Below are positions 24,916 to 37,439 of a stretch of 64,000 nucleotides of DNA, piece after piece. This stretch comes from Polytrichum commune (lineage: Eukaryota > Streptophyta > Polytrichopsida > Polytrichales > Polytrichaceae): NCBI GenBank assembly GCA_950295325.1, contig OX485807.1, positions 1,366,501 to 1,430,500 of the forward strand, in the 5' to 3' direction. The notes beneath the pieces were generated by a model. The model was not told the DNA's origin and searched no databases. It was given only the letters and a program-made list of their open reading frames with translations. Within the stretch, counting starts at the first letter, position 1, and each line of letters begins with the position of its first letter. A program made the translations under genes and the position numbers.

Positions 24916-26409
24916 TGGATCTGAGTAATGTCATGTCCCTCTACAAACTTTCAAGGGAGGTGGATAGGGTCTAGGGTCCACGGTCCGCCACCTCCGGACT
25001 TATGATCGGGGACAACCGGCAATTAGCTACAAACTAACCGGTTGAGTTTGAGAAACAATCGGTGGAAGTTCAACACTGCATGAAAATTGCCAATCATTTT
25101 AGAGGAATTTATAGAATATACCCCAATTCAATAAAGGAAAACCGAAGGATGTCAACATGTAACTGGTTGGACTTGCAAACACTAGAATCTCAACCGATTT
25201 TGTCCAAAAATCTCCCCGATCACTGCTCTAGACAACTCCCAAAAACAAATATGAAAATTTTGAATCCCAACAAAAAATTGTTGTCCACTCTACCCGATTT
25301 CAAAAGAAAATTGAGAAAAAAAGTGCCCTTGCATTCTTGAAGACCGCTTGTCCATGTAACCCATCTTGAGTGCACTTCAACTTCAAGGTCCAAAATCCAA
25401 TATATGTTCACTTCCACTTAGTAAATAAGCTATTGACATGGAATTCATTGTTGAAGTGAAACTATCAACAAAGCATGTAATTAACTTGGAGATCTAAAAT
25501 ATTACATAATCCTCATTAGCATTCAAGTTATAGTTTTATGACTTACCATTTGAAAGGGTCTTTGTCATTCTAAAATGAAAATTACATTACTTCATTTTTT
25601 TAGTATTTTCATTTTTTAGTATTTTAGTTAATGCCTTCTACGTTCACAAGTATTTATAAACACTCACACTCAAATTAAGTGTGATTGAATGTAATTAATC
25701 AAGCTTTTTAAGCCACCTAAGCCTAAATAGGCCCAATTAAATCATAAATCATGCTTACCAAACTTAGTAAGCCTAAGTATTTTATAAAATGTGCTTACTT
25801 GAATTAAGCATGATTTTATTCAGATATGCGAAATGATGTGCTCAATTACACCTGTTTGGGCTTTATTACACATGATTAGGTTAAATGCACTAACTTGCAT
25901 CTAATCCGGCTTAATTAGTTCGAAAGTGTGAATACTTGTAGAGCCTAGGACTTGCGCTCAATTACCTTCAATTATGGATATTTACACTTAACCACATAAG
26001 AAACTTATTAATGAGTTTGAATGTGTATGGCAAGGTGAAAGTTGAAGGCATTAACTAAAATATTACAAAATAGAACACAGTCATATTAAAACACTAATTT
26101 TATGTACAGACACTCTTGGGAATTTTGGTCTGGCCAGTTGCAAGCTGCAAGGATTCAAGGCATCTAACTATCTCTTCTTCTTTTTTTCTTTTTTTTCGGG
26201 AGACGGCATCTAACTTATTGAATGGGTCCAATCAACGGGCCGAGCAAGTCCTGCACACGGCCACTTTGTACGTTGTCGGTAAATTCTGCATTCATTGTGT
26301 ACTCATGTTGGAGCACATGTTATTCGTGGATTGGGTATTATACACACGATGTCAGGACAATTTTTCAGGGCAGACTTTAAACCTCCATAACATTATTCAA
26401 ATCCATATA

Positions 26410-27516
26410 CACCCTAACCTTGATAATGTCACACCCTCCGTTTCACCAAAAAGTGTGATATAAACAAGGTGTGACATACTTGATAATGTCACATTTTGTG
26501 CATAATGTGATATTATCAAAAAATATGTAGAAAATCAAAATATAATTACAATTAAAAAAAAAACGAGACTTCAATGTTTTTGAATGTAAAATCTAATTCA
26601 AAATTGTGAATAACAACAAGAGCACATCATAATGTGTCATTGAGATCAGGTAAAGACCTCTCACTAGAGACAAAGAAGCTTCTAATGTCACATTGTTTTG
26701 TTGATGTTAAATGTGCAACACCAATTCTAATGAGTTTGTCATGGATTTTTTCCATTTCTAACAACTCATGAGTGCTGAAAATCTGAGAACCTTGGCTAGC
26801 CATAAAATTCAAAACATCTTTAGAAATCACACACGGCATCCCACTATGCCCGCATGCAGCACTTGTTCATCGATCAAGGTTGGTGCTCAATGAACAGGTA
26901 GAACCAGCTGGTAGTTATAGATGAACAAGTGAAGGTCAAGACTTCAGGAAAATTATTGATATCAACATATTTACAAGCAAGAGCAAGGACAAAACTTAGA
27001 ACCAAACATTCAAATTTGTGGAATGCAAGTTATAAGGGGAAGAAACCCACCACCACCACCAAGTTGCTGTGAGTCGAACAATCAGCAAGAAAAATCAGCA
27101 AGAAGTGTATCTGTGTGTTTGTGAACTTCCACCTTTGGCCTCAACTTACAGACAACTGCGAGTATGTAGAATTGAGCATTTGGACTCCGAAACACGTACC
27201 AAATTTGAAATTACACAAGGCATCCCACTATGCCGAAAGCATTGAATGAGAGCTCATTCAATGACCCCCAATATGCTTTGCTTTAGCCCATGCTCACCCA
27301 TGAACAATAATATCGAACCCATGCCCACCCATACAATCCATCCATACTTGATATTATCACATTTACACTACGGATTTTGAAAAAAAATAGTGACATTATC
27401 AAGGGTGATAGGGATAATAACGAGGGAGTTTTACACTATGAAAATCGGTTTCAAACTTTTAGGTGACAATATCAAGGTGTTCTATTAACAAGGGTGACAT
27501 TATCAAGGTTAGACTG
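26410..27516 (-). mobile_element. Pogo-like (Tc1/mariner superfamily) element with TA target duplication
   Basis: Left end CACCCTAACCTTGATAATGT and the complement of the right end CAGTCTAACCTTGATAATGT are near-identical terminal repeats. Further ttgataatgtcac motifs lie just inside both ends. The flanks are TA (26408-26409 and 27517-27518), and the tandem partner at 24800-24812 shows the empty site ccatatataacaatg. Length is 1,107 bp, too short for an intact transposase. It also contains cccatgcccaccc-type sequence (27285-27340) related to the MITE at 7171. Confidence 0.85.
26627..26839 (-). pseudogene. Pogo-like transposase, C-terminal tail
   Basis: A 70-codon frame inside the pogo-like element, containing CDIRSFFVSSE. 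Pogo/Tigger-type transposases commonly end in a Q-x-x-I-x-x-F-F tail preceded by a leucine-rich helix, here HELLEMEKIHDKLIRIG. The DNA-binding and catalytic regions are gone. Identification rests on this weak tail plus the element's ends and TA duplication. Confidence 0.5.
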
Positions 27517-28423
27517 TATAACAATGTTATGTGGGACTGACAATATTCCATGGAATATGTCCCACATACTATCTCAATGTGGGGAATATTCTATGAAATA
27601 TTGTCAATCCCACATAACATCATTATGGATCTGAGTAATGTCATGTCCCTCTACAAACTTTCAAGGGAGGTGGATAGGGTCTAGGGTCCACGGTCCGCCA
27701 CCTCCGGACTTATGATCGGGGACAACCGGCAATTAGCTACAAACTAACCGGTTGAGTTTGAGAAACAATCGGTGGAAGTTCAACACTGCATGAAAATTGC
27801 CAATCATTTTAGAGGAATTTATAGAATATACCCCAATTCAATAAAGGAAAACTGAAGGATGTCAACATGTAACTGGTTGGACTTGCAAACACTAGAATCT
27901 CAACCGATTTTGTCCAAAAATCTCCCCGATCACTGCTCTAGACAACTCCCAAAAACAAATATGAAAATTTTGAATCCCAACAAAAAATTGTTGTCCACTC
28001 TACCCGATTTCAAAAGAAAATTGAGAAAAAAAGTGCCCTTGCATTCTTGAAGACCGCTTGTCCATGTAACCCATCTTGAGTGCACTTCAACTTCAAGGTC
28101 CAAAATCCAATATATGTTCACTTTCACTTAGTAAATAAGCAATTGACATGGAATTCATTGTTGAAGTGAAACTATCAACAAAGCATGTAATTAACTTGGA
28201 GATCTAAAATATTACAAAATCCTCATTAGCATTCAAGTTATAGTTTTATGACTTACCATTTGAAAGGGTCTTTGTCATTCTAAAATGAAACTAAAATTAC
28301 TTCATTTTTTTAGTATTTTCATTTTTTAGTATTTTAGTAAATGCCTTCTACTTTCACAAGTATTTATACACACTCACACTCAAATTAAGTGTGATTGAAT
28401 GTAATCAAGCTTTTTAAGCCAAT

Positions 28424-30208
28424 TGTGAGCCCAAAATGGTGTGCTCACATGGGTGTTAGAGTTAGAAATCATTAAGACTTAGGATTTGGATTTGAGTTAA
28501 AACAACAGAAATATAAAAAGAGTGCAAGCACTGAGCTTGGGTTAGAATGGAGTTAATTGCGGATTTGGTATTTTAGTGTTGGAAGTAATTAGTGAGAGTG
28601 CTAAAGGCTGGTTAGTAGGTAGGGGGAGTGGGCTGTTACATCGAGAGTTTGAGTTTATCGTTCGAATTAGACACCGGGGTTGTTGGTTGTGGGTGATGGG
28701 CACTGTGCCCTAGCTATTCCCGGGACTGGGAGAGGCGGCAGTTGGAGGAGGATCCTCTCTCTCTCTCTCTCTCGTTACAGGGCAGAGGTAGGCTGAAGGA
28801 GACGGAGGGAGGGAAAAGGCAGGAGAAGGGGTTGCTGCCGGGGGAGCAGGTCGCTCTCAGTTAGGGACATCAGAAAGGCAAGAGGACTGATCACCGAGGT
28901 AACAGGCGGGGCTGGGGGGATGATTGAGAGGTGCTGTGGCACTACAGATGAATCGGCCGAGTTGAAGCTCGGTGGGTTGAGGATGTTACTTCAGAATGTG
29001 CACCTGCCGCCTTGGGAAGATCTGTGGGAGACACCACCACCGACTGATAGCGCACTGGCGGAAAATCAATAGGTACTTGCTGGATTCAGAATCACGAGGA
29101 TCTTGAATGACTATTCCGAAAATGCACCTGGCACCGGAGCATCGCTGCTGCGATCTGGGTCAGTGTGCGAGCTTAATGTAGCAGTCGACGGGAGGGCAAT
29201 GAACAATATCTGGCTGAGGGGTTTAGCCTCTGAAGCAAAAGCTGCTTCCCCGGTGCGGAATTTCGCAATCTGATGGCAGGGGCAGGGTCGAAGAGGTGCG
29301 TCTTCGGTGGTGCAGAGCTAAAATTGCGGACCATCCAGTGATCGGGGGGGGGGGGGGGTCGCGGACAGGAGGCATTTCTCCATTCTAAAACCTGAGGATA
29401 GTCAGCAGAGTCGAGGTGGATGCGGGTATACGAGGTTGGTATTTGCTGTGAAGGATCAGCGGATTGAGGAGGCAACGAAATTAACCTCTGTGGCAGCGGT
29501 CTGGTTGCGAGGAGGTTTGAGCTATGGGAGTTGGTTGCGGATTCGTCAGCAAAACTGGGTGCCTAAACAATGTTCTGGTGAGGTATTGGGACTAAGGTGA
29601 ATGGACCTCGTAGGCAATCGGAGCTGCCCAAAGGCAGGGCCCCGAGGCACATTGGTGCAAGGCAACCAGGAGAAAAGAGGATCCACCTCTGGTGCATACT
29701 GCGGCAGCTACGACAAGCACTAGTGAAACCTGGCTGGTCTCGGGAGCCTCAGTCCCGACCCTTGACGGGCAGTGACGGGCTGGCCCCTGAGCCGAACATC
29801 GTTTATTTTCGGAGCCATCACCGAGACTGAGGGCGAACTATGGTGGGGACCCGGTGGTTTTAGCAACCTATTATAGGAGGGGGTTAGTTAATTAGGCAAA
29901 AGGAAAGGGGTTAGACTAGGAAATTAGCTTATTAGCTAATTAGGGGGTTACCAAGTACAAGGTGGTGCCATTAGGAAGGGGACTTAGGTGGGAATTTTGT
30001 GTGTGGGGTTGTGATAAAGCATAGAAAGGGGGTAATAATAGAGAAGATCATTTGTCAATGCTTGTATTCTTATCATGCAATAAACTTGTGTGCCAACATT
30101 GAGGTGGAGGTTAATGGTGTGGGTAACTGGAAATCTGTAAGCAAGGGATGTGAGCCCCATGCCCCCACCCGGACTACGACGCATAAGGGTGGGTGGTTTG
30201 GCCTCACA
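28424..30208 (+). mobile_element. Solo LTR (1,785 bp), GC-rich, with 5-bp target duplication
   Basis: Starts TGTGAGCCCAAAATGG and ends GGTTTGGCCTCACA, with flanking ccaat (28419-28423) and ccaac (30209-30213). Foldback-family sequence is interrupted here and resumes at 30214 (compare 25710). Inside are a (CT)n tract at 28752-28772, a GC-rich middle (28640-29840), a G homopolymer near 29346-29357, and an AATAAA signal at 30079-30084 near the 3' end, as expected for LTR polyadenylation. No second LTR and no pol-type coding sequence are visible. Open stretches at 29173-29475 and 29597-29830 show no known domain. Confidence 0.75.
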
Positions 30209-30213
30209 CCAAC

Positions 30214-31070
30214 TAAGCCTAATTAGGCCCAATTAAATCATAAATCATGCTTACCAAACTTAGTAAGCCTAAGTATTTTATAAAATGTGCTTACTTGAAG
30301 TAAGCATGATTTGAATCAGATATGAGAAATGGTGTGCTCAATTACACCTGTTTAGGCTTTATTACACATGATTAGGTTAAATGCACTTACTTGCATTTAA
30401 TCCGGCTTAATTAGTTCGAAGTGTGAATACTTGCAGAAACTTAGGGCTTCCATTCAACTACCTCCAATTATGGTTATTTATGCTTAATCACATAAGACAC
30501 TTAATGAGTTTGAATGTGAATGAATACTTGTGAAAGTGGAAGGCATTAATTTTTTTTTAGATAAATAAATAAAACATACTCATATTCAAACAACAATTTT
30601 AGTTTCATTCTAGAAGGAAAAAATACTCTTTCAAATGGTAAATCACAAAAATTATAACCTCGATGCTAATGAGGACTTTGTAATATTTTTGACTTCCAAA
30701 GTTAATTACATGCTTTATTGACAATTTCACTTCAAAAATGAAATCCCAACCAATCACTTATTTACTAAGTGGAAGTGAACATATGTATTGGATTTTGGAT
30801 CTTGAAGATGAAGTGCACTCAATATGAGCTATAATATTATGGACAAATAACCTTTAAGAATGCAGGGGCAAACTTTTTTTGAAGTTGGACAGGGTGGGCA
30901 CTAGTGTTCGGTAGGGATTTGAACTTTCATATGTGTTTTGGGGTTGCCTGGGGGGTGCTAGATTGCGGGCCCTAGCCCCTATCCACCTCCCTTGAAAGTT
31001 CGTAGGGGGAGGTTTACCATACGCCCTTTTTCTATTTATGGGTGAAATTTGGGGGGGGAGTGAAACTAAG
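30214..31070. repeat. Foldback-family sequence, continuation
   Basis: Resumes the family after the solo LTR: taagcctaattaggcccaat, the gcttaccaaacttagtaagc hairpin, and the complement-arm landmarks tactaagtggaagtgaac and gggccctagcccctatccac. No gene seen. Confidence 0.7.
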
Positions 31071-32520
31071 GGAAACACAAACTATAGTATGGCACTTATA
31101 AATCTTGTTAAATATATGTGAGATCCAAAAATTGCATAAGAGACAGACTCCGATTTAGTTTTATAGGATTTCATAGATATCAAAATTTAAGATGCTTGTC
31201 CCCATCATTGGATGAAAGCACGTGTACAATGTCAAAGTAAGGCAACCGGATTAGATATGGCATCTTTGTTGTATGTCTCATAGTTGGGTTCGATGTCCAC
31301 ATAGTTGACTCTCCTATAATGATAATTAATTGTAAGTGTTTTGCACAAACTTCAACTTGTTTCCAACCCAGTCTTAATGAACTTTGCTGCAACCTTAAAA
31401 CTTAGCAATTCCATACTCTTAAATCCATATATGTTATGTGTAGGTGGGTATATGCTATTAGATCAACAAGTCCATGTTATTAAACTAGTTGGAATAACTA
31501 ACTGATCAAAAACTTATAAGACTCATAAGTAATGATCCAATCGAATGGGTACATAACAATTGTGGGTCTACAGTGATATGAATGGTTGCGAATTGGACAT
31601 GTGTGTAATGTTTCGTTGTCAAGGAAGTGTGGGGATGGATGGAGGATGTGTACGAGATCTCCATTGGTGGGAGCTTGTGGGTTTCTGGCTCCACATTGTG
31701 CTAGTTTTTTAGCTATATGGTTATGTTGTATGCACATGTGGGATCTCATTGATGAAACAACAATGGGTGGCTATGTACAACAATATGGCGTAGAACTACA
31801 GCGAGGAGGTGGCTTGAATAATGTCAGTGAGCCGATGTAGGATTGCAATACATTGGGTGGAGATAGGGGGAATGTGCCTACATATGAAATTGTATGTGAA
31901 TAAGTGGGATTGGAGGATAGTATTGTATGTGTGCATGTCCGTGAATTCATTTCATAAGTTGTTTTGGTGGTCAACGAATCATGCCGTTTTTGTTTGTGTT
32001 TTGGATAGTTGAGTGTATTTGTATCCAACCATGTTGGAAGCCACACATACCATTATGGAGCCATCAATGAATTGGCTTAGTGAGACGATGAATTTTGGTG
32101 TGCAAATTCAAGTGAAGGGGGTCATCAACTTTCCAACTTTTGGAAATTTTGGGTTGAATGTCATATAAACTTCAAGATAATATTCAAGACCCTAGTTTAA
32201 TCTAGTATGATCCAATGGGGATGAATCAATGTTTTTACTAAACACCCCCACCCTCAGTAAGATTGGTGGGGCCTCAACTTAATGGGCAAGGCATTTAGCT
32301 CTAATTCACCATATCACACTGCCACATAGCAATATCCTTTTTTCTTTTCTTTTTTCTTTTTAAAAATAGGGTCTCCCACCGGTATTGAGGGGGGGGATGA
32401 TGTGGGAATCCATAATGTGGTCTTTCCGGATATCAATGGTTAAGGAATGCATTTCTAAGATGACTTTTGTTGACGTAGTTGATTGTTGAGGGATAAATTA
32501 TATTTGCAGCAGATGATGAG
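31071..32520. other. No gene recognised
   Basis: About 1.45 kb of AT-rich sequence with a few open stretches under 100 codons on both strands. None shows a recognisable domain, biased composition or second copy in the window. A pyrimidine-rich tract lies at 32338-32360. The last ~60 bases before the A block resemble the gggactatgtttgcagcaactg landmark of the C block. Confidence 0.5.
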
Positions 32521-33670
32521 TTCAAGTTATGAGCTACTTAGCCCTCACATGGGCCTCACATTCATGTAAGTGGATGCAATGTGAATTTTGTAATTTTGGT
32601 GTTAGACTTGTTTGTAATTTTCTATCTATTTGTGTAAAACTAATTTAAGATCTAGTTATTTTACAAATTATGAAATAAACATTACAGTTCAAGTTCATAT
32701 GAACTTTTCATTCATCCTTTTAAAAAAAATTGTTCTTTTCCTCCGAAGCTTGTACATCGAAGGCCCATAGAAGGTCACTAAAACTCGAGCAATATTTCAT
32801 GTTTGAGGTGTTGCTTATTGCAAGGATTGGCCACCTTTAGGAGTGTGGACAACACCTTGAGCCAAAATTATTTCAAAATTGGCATTCAAGTTCATTATGA
32901 GAGACATGGTTCATATTCGGTAAATGAACTCCAATCACCTCTACAATAGGCAAATGAACTTTACATTTGAAAAACCAAATTCAAACATAGATGTCTTTTG
33001 ATATACATAGTTTGAATATGTTCTTTTCATCTAAATCCATGAAAAAAATGATTTTCACTAGCTGCCCCAACTTGAGACTTCAACTTCACAACCAATATTG
33101 AATCTTCTCAAATTTTGTGGAAACAAAAGATTTCTTCCCATACATTCACAATGGAGTTGGTTTTCACATATAATCATAAAATATATTAGGGCGCAACCAC
33201 GGTCAAGTACATGATTCCATTACCATGCACAATTTAACTGAAAGTGATTCAAAACTATATACTAAATTTGAATTTTTAAACAAAAATTTTTACAAACATT
33301 TGAAAAACACATTGATCGAAAAATCCAAGAAATTTTTGTTGATAAAATATTTTTTAAAATAAAATTCTACATATTTTAGAAGGCGGTGCAAGTAGTGTGC
33401 AAGTGGATATATCAAGCATGTAATTGTGTAAAATTTGTTTAAAACATGATAAATTACATTAAATTCATGTGTTGTACAATTTCTTGTAATGGCACCCTCA
33501 AGTTTATAATGAATTCAAGGAATATGGAAAAAATTCCAACTTCAAAATAGTTAAGGTCATGAAATCTACATCCAAAATTAGATTCAGCCATTACCTTTTG
33601 AGCAATACTTTTAATGATAAGTTTTGAAGATCCCATTTTGATATCCTATATTTGAGTACCTAACACAACA
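32521..33670. repeat. A block, copy 2, ending at the giant-element insertion
   Basis: Matches 1-1137. The last four bases (AACA, 33667-33670) are the left target-site duplication of the element that follows. Block B resumes at 49510 after the element. Confidence 0.85.
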
Positions 33671-33698
33671 AACACTATATTCGTTAAATTGAGACTTT
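33671..33698 (+). repeat. Left terminal inverted repeat of the giant element
   Basis: 28 bp, perfect complement of 49482-49509. Just inside, GAGACTTTCTCTAGTCTC forms a short hairpin (33691-33708). The right end also has a second inner GAGAC motif. Confidence 0.9.
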
Positions 33699-34202
33699 CT
33701 CTAGTCTCAAATTAATATATGGATCAAAGAACTTGAAGAGGCCCGAAACTATATTGTCAACAATCTCAATTATATCATATGTTCTAATATCCCAAATCTA
33801 TGATGTGCGGACATAAGCACATATGGTAGAGCACTCGACACCAACTTCATCAACAAAAACACATTGGGTAGAGCACTTCAAACAAGTTTCACCCAAAAAT
33901 ATATATAAAATGATTTCTATTATTAGCATGTTCAATAGAATATAGACATTGCAACATACAAAGTGCATGTAATAAATGTATGTTTCTTCATTCGAGAATA
34001 TAGTCCCAAGCATAATAATAAGATGAACTTCAATTGCAGCTTGAAATATAGTAAATGGATATTCATCCAACTCCAAACAATATAGTATTCGTAAGTTCTA
34101 CCCAAACTCTGCCCCAATTTTGAAGAGCACACATATGTGTAATTTATATTGCTATAATTACGTATTAAACTATAATCATGCTAACACAATCCTACCAACT
34201 TC

Positions 34203-37200
34203 TCATTCAACGTGGGTTGCTTCTTCTGCAATCCGAGCAAGGTTGTCTTTTGCAAAAGTTATGTACTTTTGAGGGATGGACACTGATCCACTATGGTGTT
34301 TCCGTGGTTTCCATGCTATGAATATGGAATCTGTATCTACCCAAGATGGACCGTGCTCAGAATCCACCTTCCACCGAAAGTTAGGGTTTGTATCCCAGCC
34401 TGTATAATGCCGAATCACATCTTCATTCCTTGCTGTCGGTCGATAGTACTCCACTTGTATTTGTCGAAAATGAGGGCTGGAAGTTACAAAATTGGGATTG
34501 GACAAAGCTCTTGCCACCCACACTGGCTTCGCATATGTCTCGTCTCCAGGACGCAAAATGAGCATATAACCTTCATGACAATCCACTGCAATGCGGAAAG
34601 ATGGTGGGGGACGACTACTAGCAGGCCCCACGTAATGGTCGTCCATATCAAACTCCTCTCGAACCTCTCCATTTCCCAAAAGACTAGGCTCTGAAGCTTG
34701 TACATCGACTCGTGTTTGTGGCCAAAATCCATGCCTCAAAGTATGAGGGCTATCTTGGTGGAGGTCTGCCAAGGCGGCACGAACACGTGTCCAATAATGT
34801 ATCCAACTCCCATAACGATGCCAACATGATCCGCCAACATCCGCTATTTTCAAACTCTCCCAATATTGTATGAAGCCTGATATACCTTTCAAAATATCCT
34901 CCAAATTCTTCATGGCTATTGGCTTACAAGGCCTAGGCTCCCCATCCGGTAACATGGTCTTTCCATCCGCATCCACGCGCCACACAAGAAGACCCTCCGG
35001 CGGGCTCCAGTCTTGTGACGTGCACAACAACTTGTATTGCATGGCCGGGACACCATCGTCACGCATATAGAAGCGGAATTGTTGTGCCTTCGTATGCCCG
35101 ATCAATCGGTGAGCTCCACTTCGAATATAAGGTTCTATAAATGCCTTGAAGTCTGGCACCTCCTCAATCATATGGGGGATGACGGGAACGTTCTCCAAAT
35201 CCATGTACGACTTCATCAATAATGGAATTGTAGGGAAATCCTCCTCCCGCAACTTCATGCTCCACCGCCCAAAAGATGCATCAATATCATCGTGCGTGTG
35301 GCCTACCAATAGGAAGGACACAAAAACCTCCTTGAAAATGCCTTTCGCAACCAACAACGACCAATATGCAAATACATATCTGCTTTTATTGTCCTTGGCA
35401 CAATTGTCCAATTGGACACGCAAAGTTGGAGGCAACTTCTTGGCAATCACGGGTTCATTGGGTGGCTCGGGCAACGAATGCAAGCATACATCTTTTCCAT
35501 CCAACACCGCTTCATATAAAGGTGTTGAACCCGTGTTCTCAAATAACAATCCTGAAGAATAGGCTGGTGGTTTCTCTAAATCACGTAAAAGCCTTGCAAA
35601 TGATCCTATCGTGTGGTTTGAATCCGCTGGATACAAATCAAGAGCATAATGAGCAAATTTGACATCACCGTGTCCATGTGCAATCATTCCTGCAATGCCA
35701 ACCCAACGTGATTAGCATCTATGTATGAATAAACCATTATGAAGGAATCCATGTTCTCCAGTACATCACGGAATAAAATACAACAACATTTAGGGTATGT
35801 CATGACATTGTTTCGAAGTTCACCTGTAACCGATACAGGCAACTTGAAAAACCCATCCGTGGCCTTGATTCGATTTGCAAAACATGGGGAGGCTGTTTTG
35901 GCATGGTCCATTTTGTCATGGATGACCGTAAGAACCTCCAAGGGCCTGGAGATGGACAAAGCTCTATTTGTGTAGTAATCATTACGGTGTGCCTCTTGCA
36001 TGTTTACGTGCTTGAAATAGTTCAATTGATGCGCTGCATATGACTCGGTGCCCATCGTGTGTGCATCCCGGAGGCGCTTCAACTTCTCGCAATTAGAGCA
36101 CCTGGCAAATTTGTCCCCTCGTCTTTTTGTAATGTATTCGCTAAAGTTTTGTTTCTTGATTGCACTCAATTTTGACAATGAAATTGGCTCCAACCCAATC
36201 TTCTCGCCAACTGCATTAACGTCCAACAATATGTCTTTCCATTTTGTGCCTGTGGGAAGAACTTTCTCCACAACCTTTTCACCGGTTGTGAGTGTGCGTG
36301 TTTTGTGCGGCATTGCATCGGCAAGAGGGACAATGATGGTTGCTGGAGTGGCCGTTGCTTGCCTTGTTGCTTCCCTAGGCTTCTTTAAACCCACGTTACC
36401 ATGGTGACGGGACCGGCGGCCTTCCTTGGCATAAGCAGCTTGTCTATAAAAGTCCGATTTCGACACACCGTGAATGGTGTACCATGCCTTACAACACACG
36501 TCTATGCTTTCAATGGTGATGACCTTGCGACCCGTCCCATTCACATGTATCGCCCTATGGACATCAAGTTTTCTTGTGGATCTTAGACGGAAATCTCCAA
36601 GCCACATTTCTTCGCGGATGACCTTCAATTTATCCCTTGGAAACAATTGGCAACAACGATGCACACAACAATCCTTTGTGGCAACTTCTCTAATGGACTC
36701 CTCCCCGAGCAACCTTTGACGTTTACAATCAGTTGCAGACGGAGCAGGACGTGCCAATGTATCGTACTTTCTTTGACCCTTGCGCGGCCGCATGTTTGAT
36801 TGTACCTCCTTTTCGATTTGCATGTGTCGTTGCTCATGTTCACGCAAGCTAACTCCATCAATTGTGACATTCCTCAATGGCCACCTGCGGAGGGAGAACC
36901 TATGAGTGGGATCCACCTCGGAATGAACGACCGACTCCAATATGACAACCCCAACGTCCTCAGTGCCAAGCGGGTTTTCATCAATGCAATCTTGCGGATG
37001 GGTGTTACGGCAAATCCCCTCCGCCACAACAACTCCACTATCGTTAAGAAGTATCACCTCCAAATTCACCCACGAAGCCCTTGAAAGTCCCGTACATTCA
37101 ACAATGGGACACTGCGGTACGGAAGACGAAGGTAAATCCAAATGATCTTCATCCGCACTGTCAGCCATAGTAGCCTCCCCGACAATGTCTAGGTCATCAT

Positions 37201-37267
37201 CAGATGCAGATGGCCAAGTGGCCATGTCATCAGATGACCAATCCCCTATTTCACTAAACCCATCCAT
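34203..37267 (-). pseudogene. DUF7869-family transposase of the giant element, one frameshift
   Basis: Two abutting frames make one protein of about 1,020 aa: 35684-37267 (I take the start as MDGFSEIG at 37267; the frame is open to 37360) and 34203-35687. The N-terminal part has a Cys-rich C-C-x-x-x-C-C element near residue 200, a WYTIHGVSKSDFYRQ block, HGNVGLKKP near 290 (a family hallmark), a CSNC element near 390 and IHDKMDHAKTASP near 450. The C-terminal part has RVQLDNCAKDN, then FLLVGHTHDDIDASF. I infer an RNase H-like fold whose acidic residues are in DKMD, LDN and DDID. The frames are joined at a tandem 5-bp repeat (CCAACCCAAC, 35698-35707); removing one copy restores the frame, so this copy is probably recently broken. 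It is transcribed towards the left end. Confidence 0.8.
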
Positions 37268-37439
37268 TCTGCCTACACACATGAACATTGAACATTGTCT
37301 TAAAATCACAAAAATTGTAGGTTCAAATCGAAGAACAAAAAAACCATCATATATAAACAAAATTGCAAATACTCAGTGCTCATACAAGTTCATATGACTG
37401 CTATGCCATTGGGCTTGTAAAGGTTTCGGAAGGCCAGTG

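Larger units (their letters stand above)
23216..28418. repeat. Amplified foldback-family cluster with a 1.6 kb tandem duplication
   Basis: Several copies of the family seen at 10081-11466 lie next to each other. A unit of about 1.6 kb is duplicated in tandem: 24515-24811 recurs nearly unchanged at 26116-26407, and 24811-25640 recurs at 27519-28330 after the pogo-like insertion is subtracted. The near-identity makes this the youngest duplication in the window. The identical short reading frames in both units are repeat-derived, not genes. Confidence 0.75.

Noticed and set aside
24515-26463. Two nearly identical open frames of about 100 codons
   Set aside because: They lie within the tandemly duplicated foldback repeat and simply copy each other. 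No conservation beyond the repeat.
33673-33690. CACTA-type (En/Spm) terminus
   Set aside because: Ends placed at CACTA give no matching 3-bp duplication and do not rebuild the empty site. The end at AACACTA does both.
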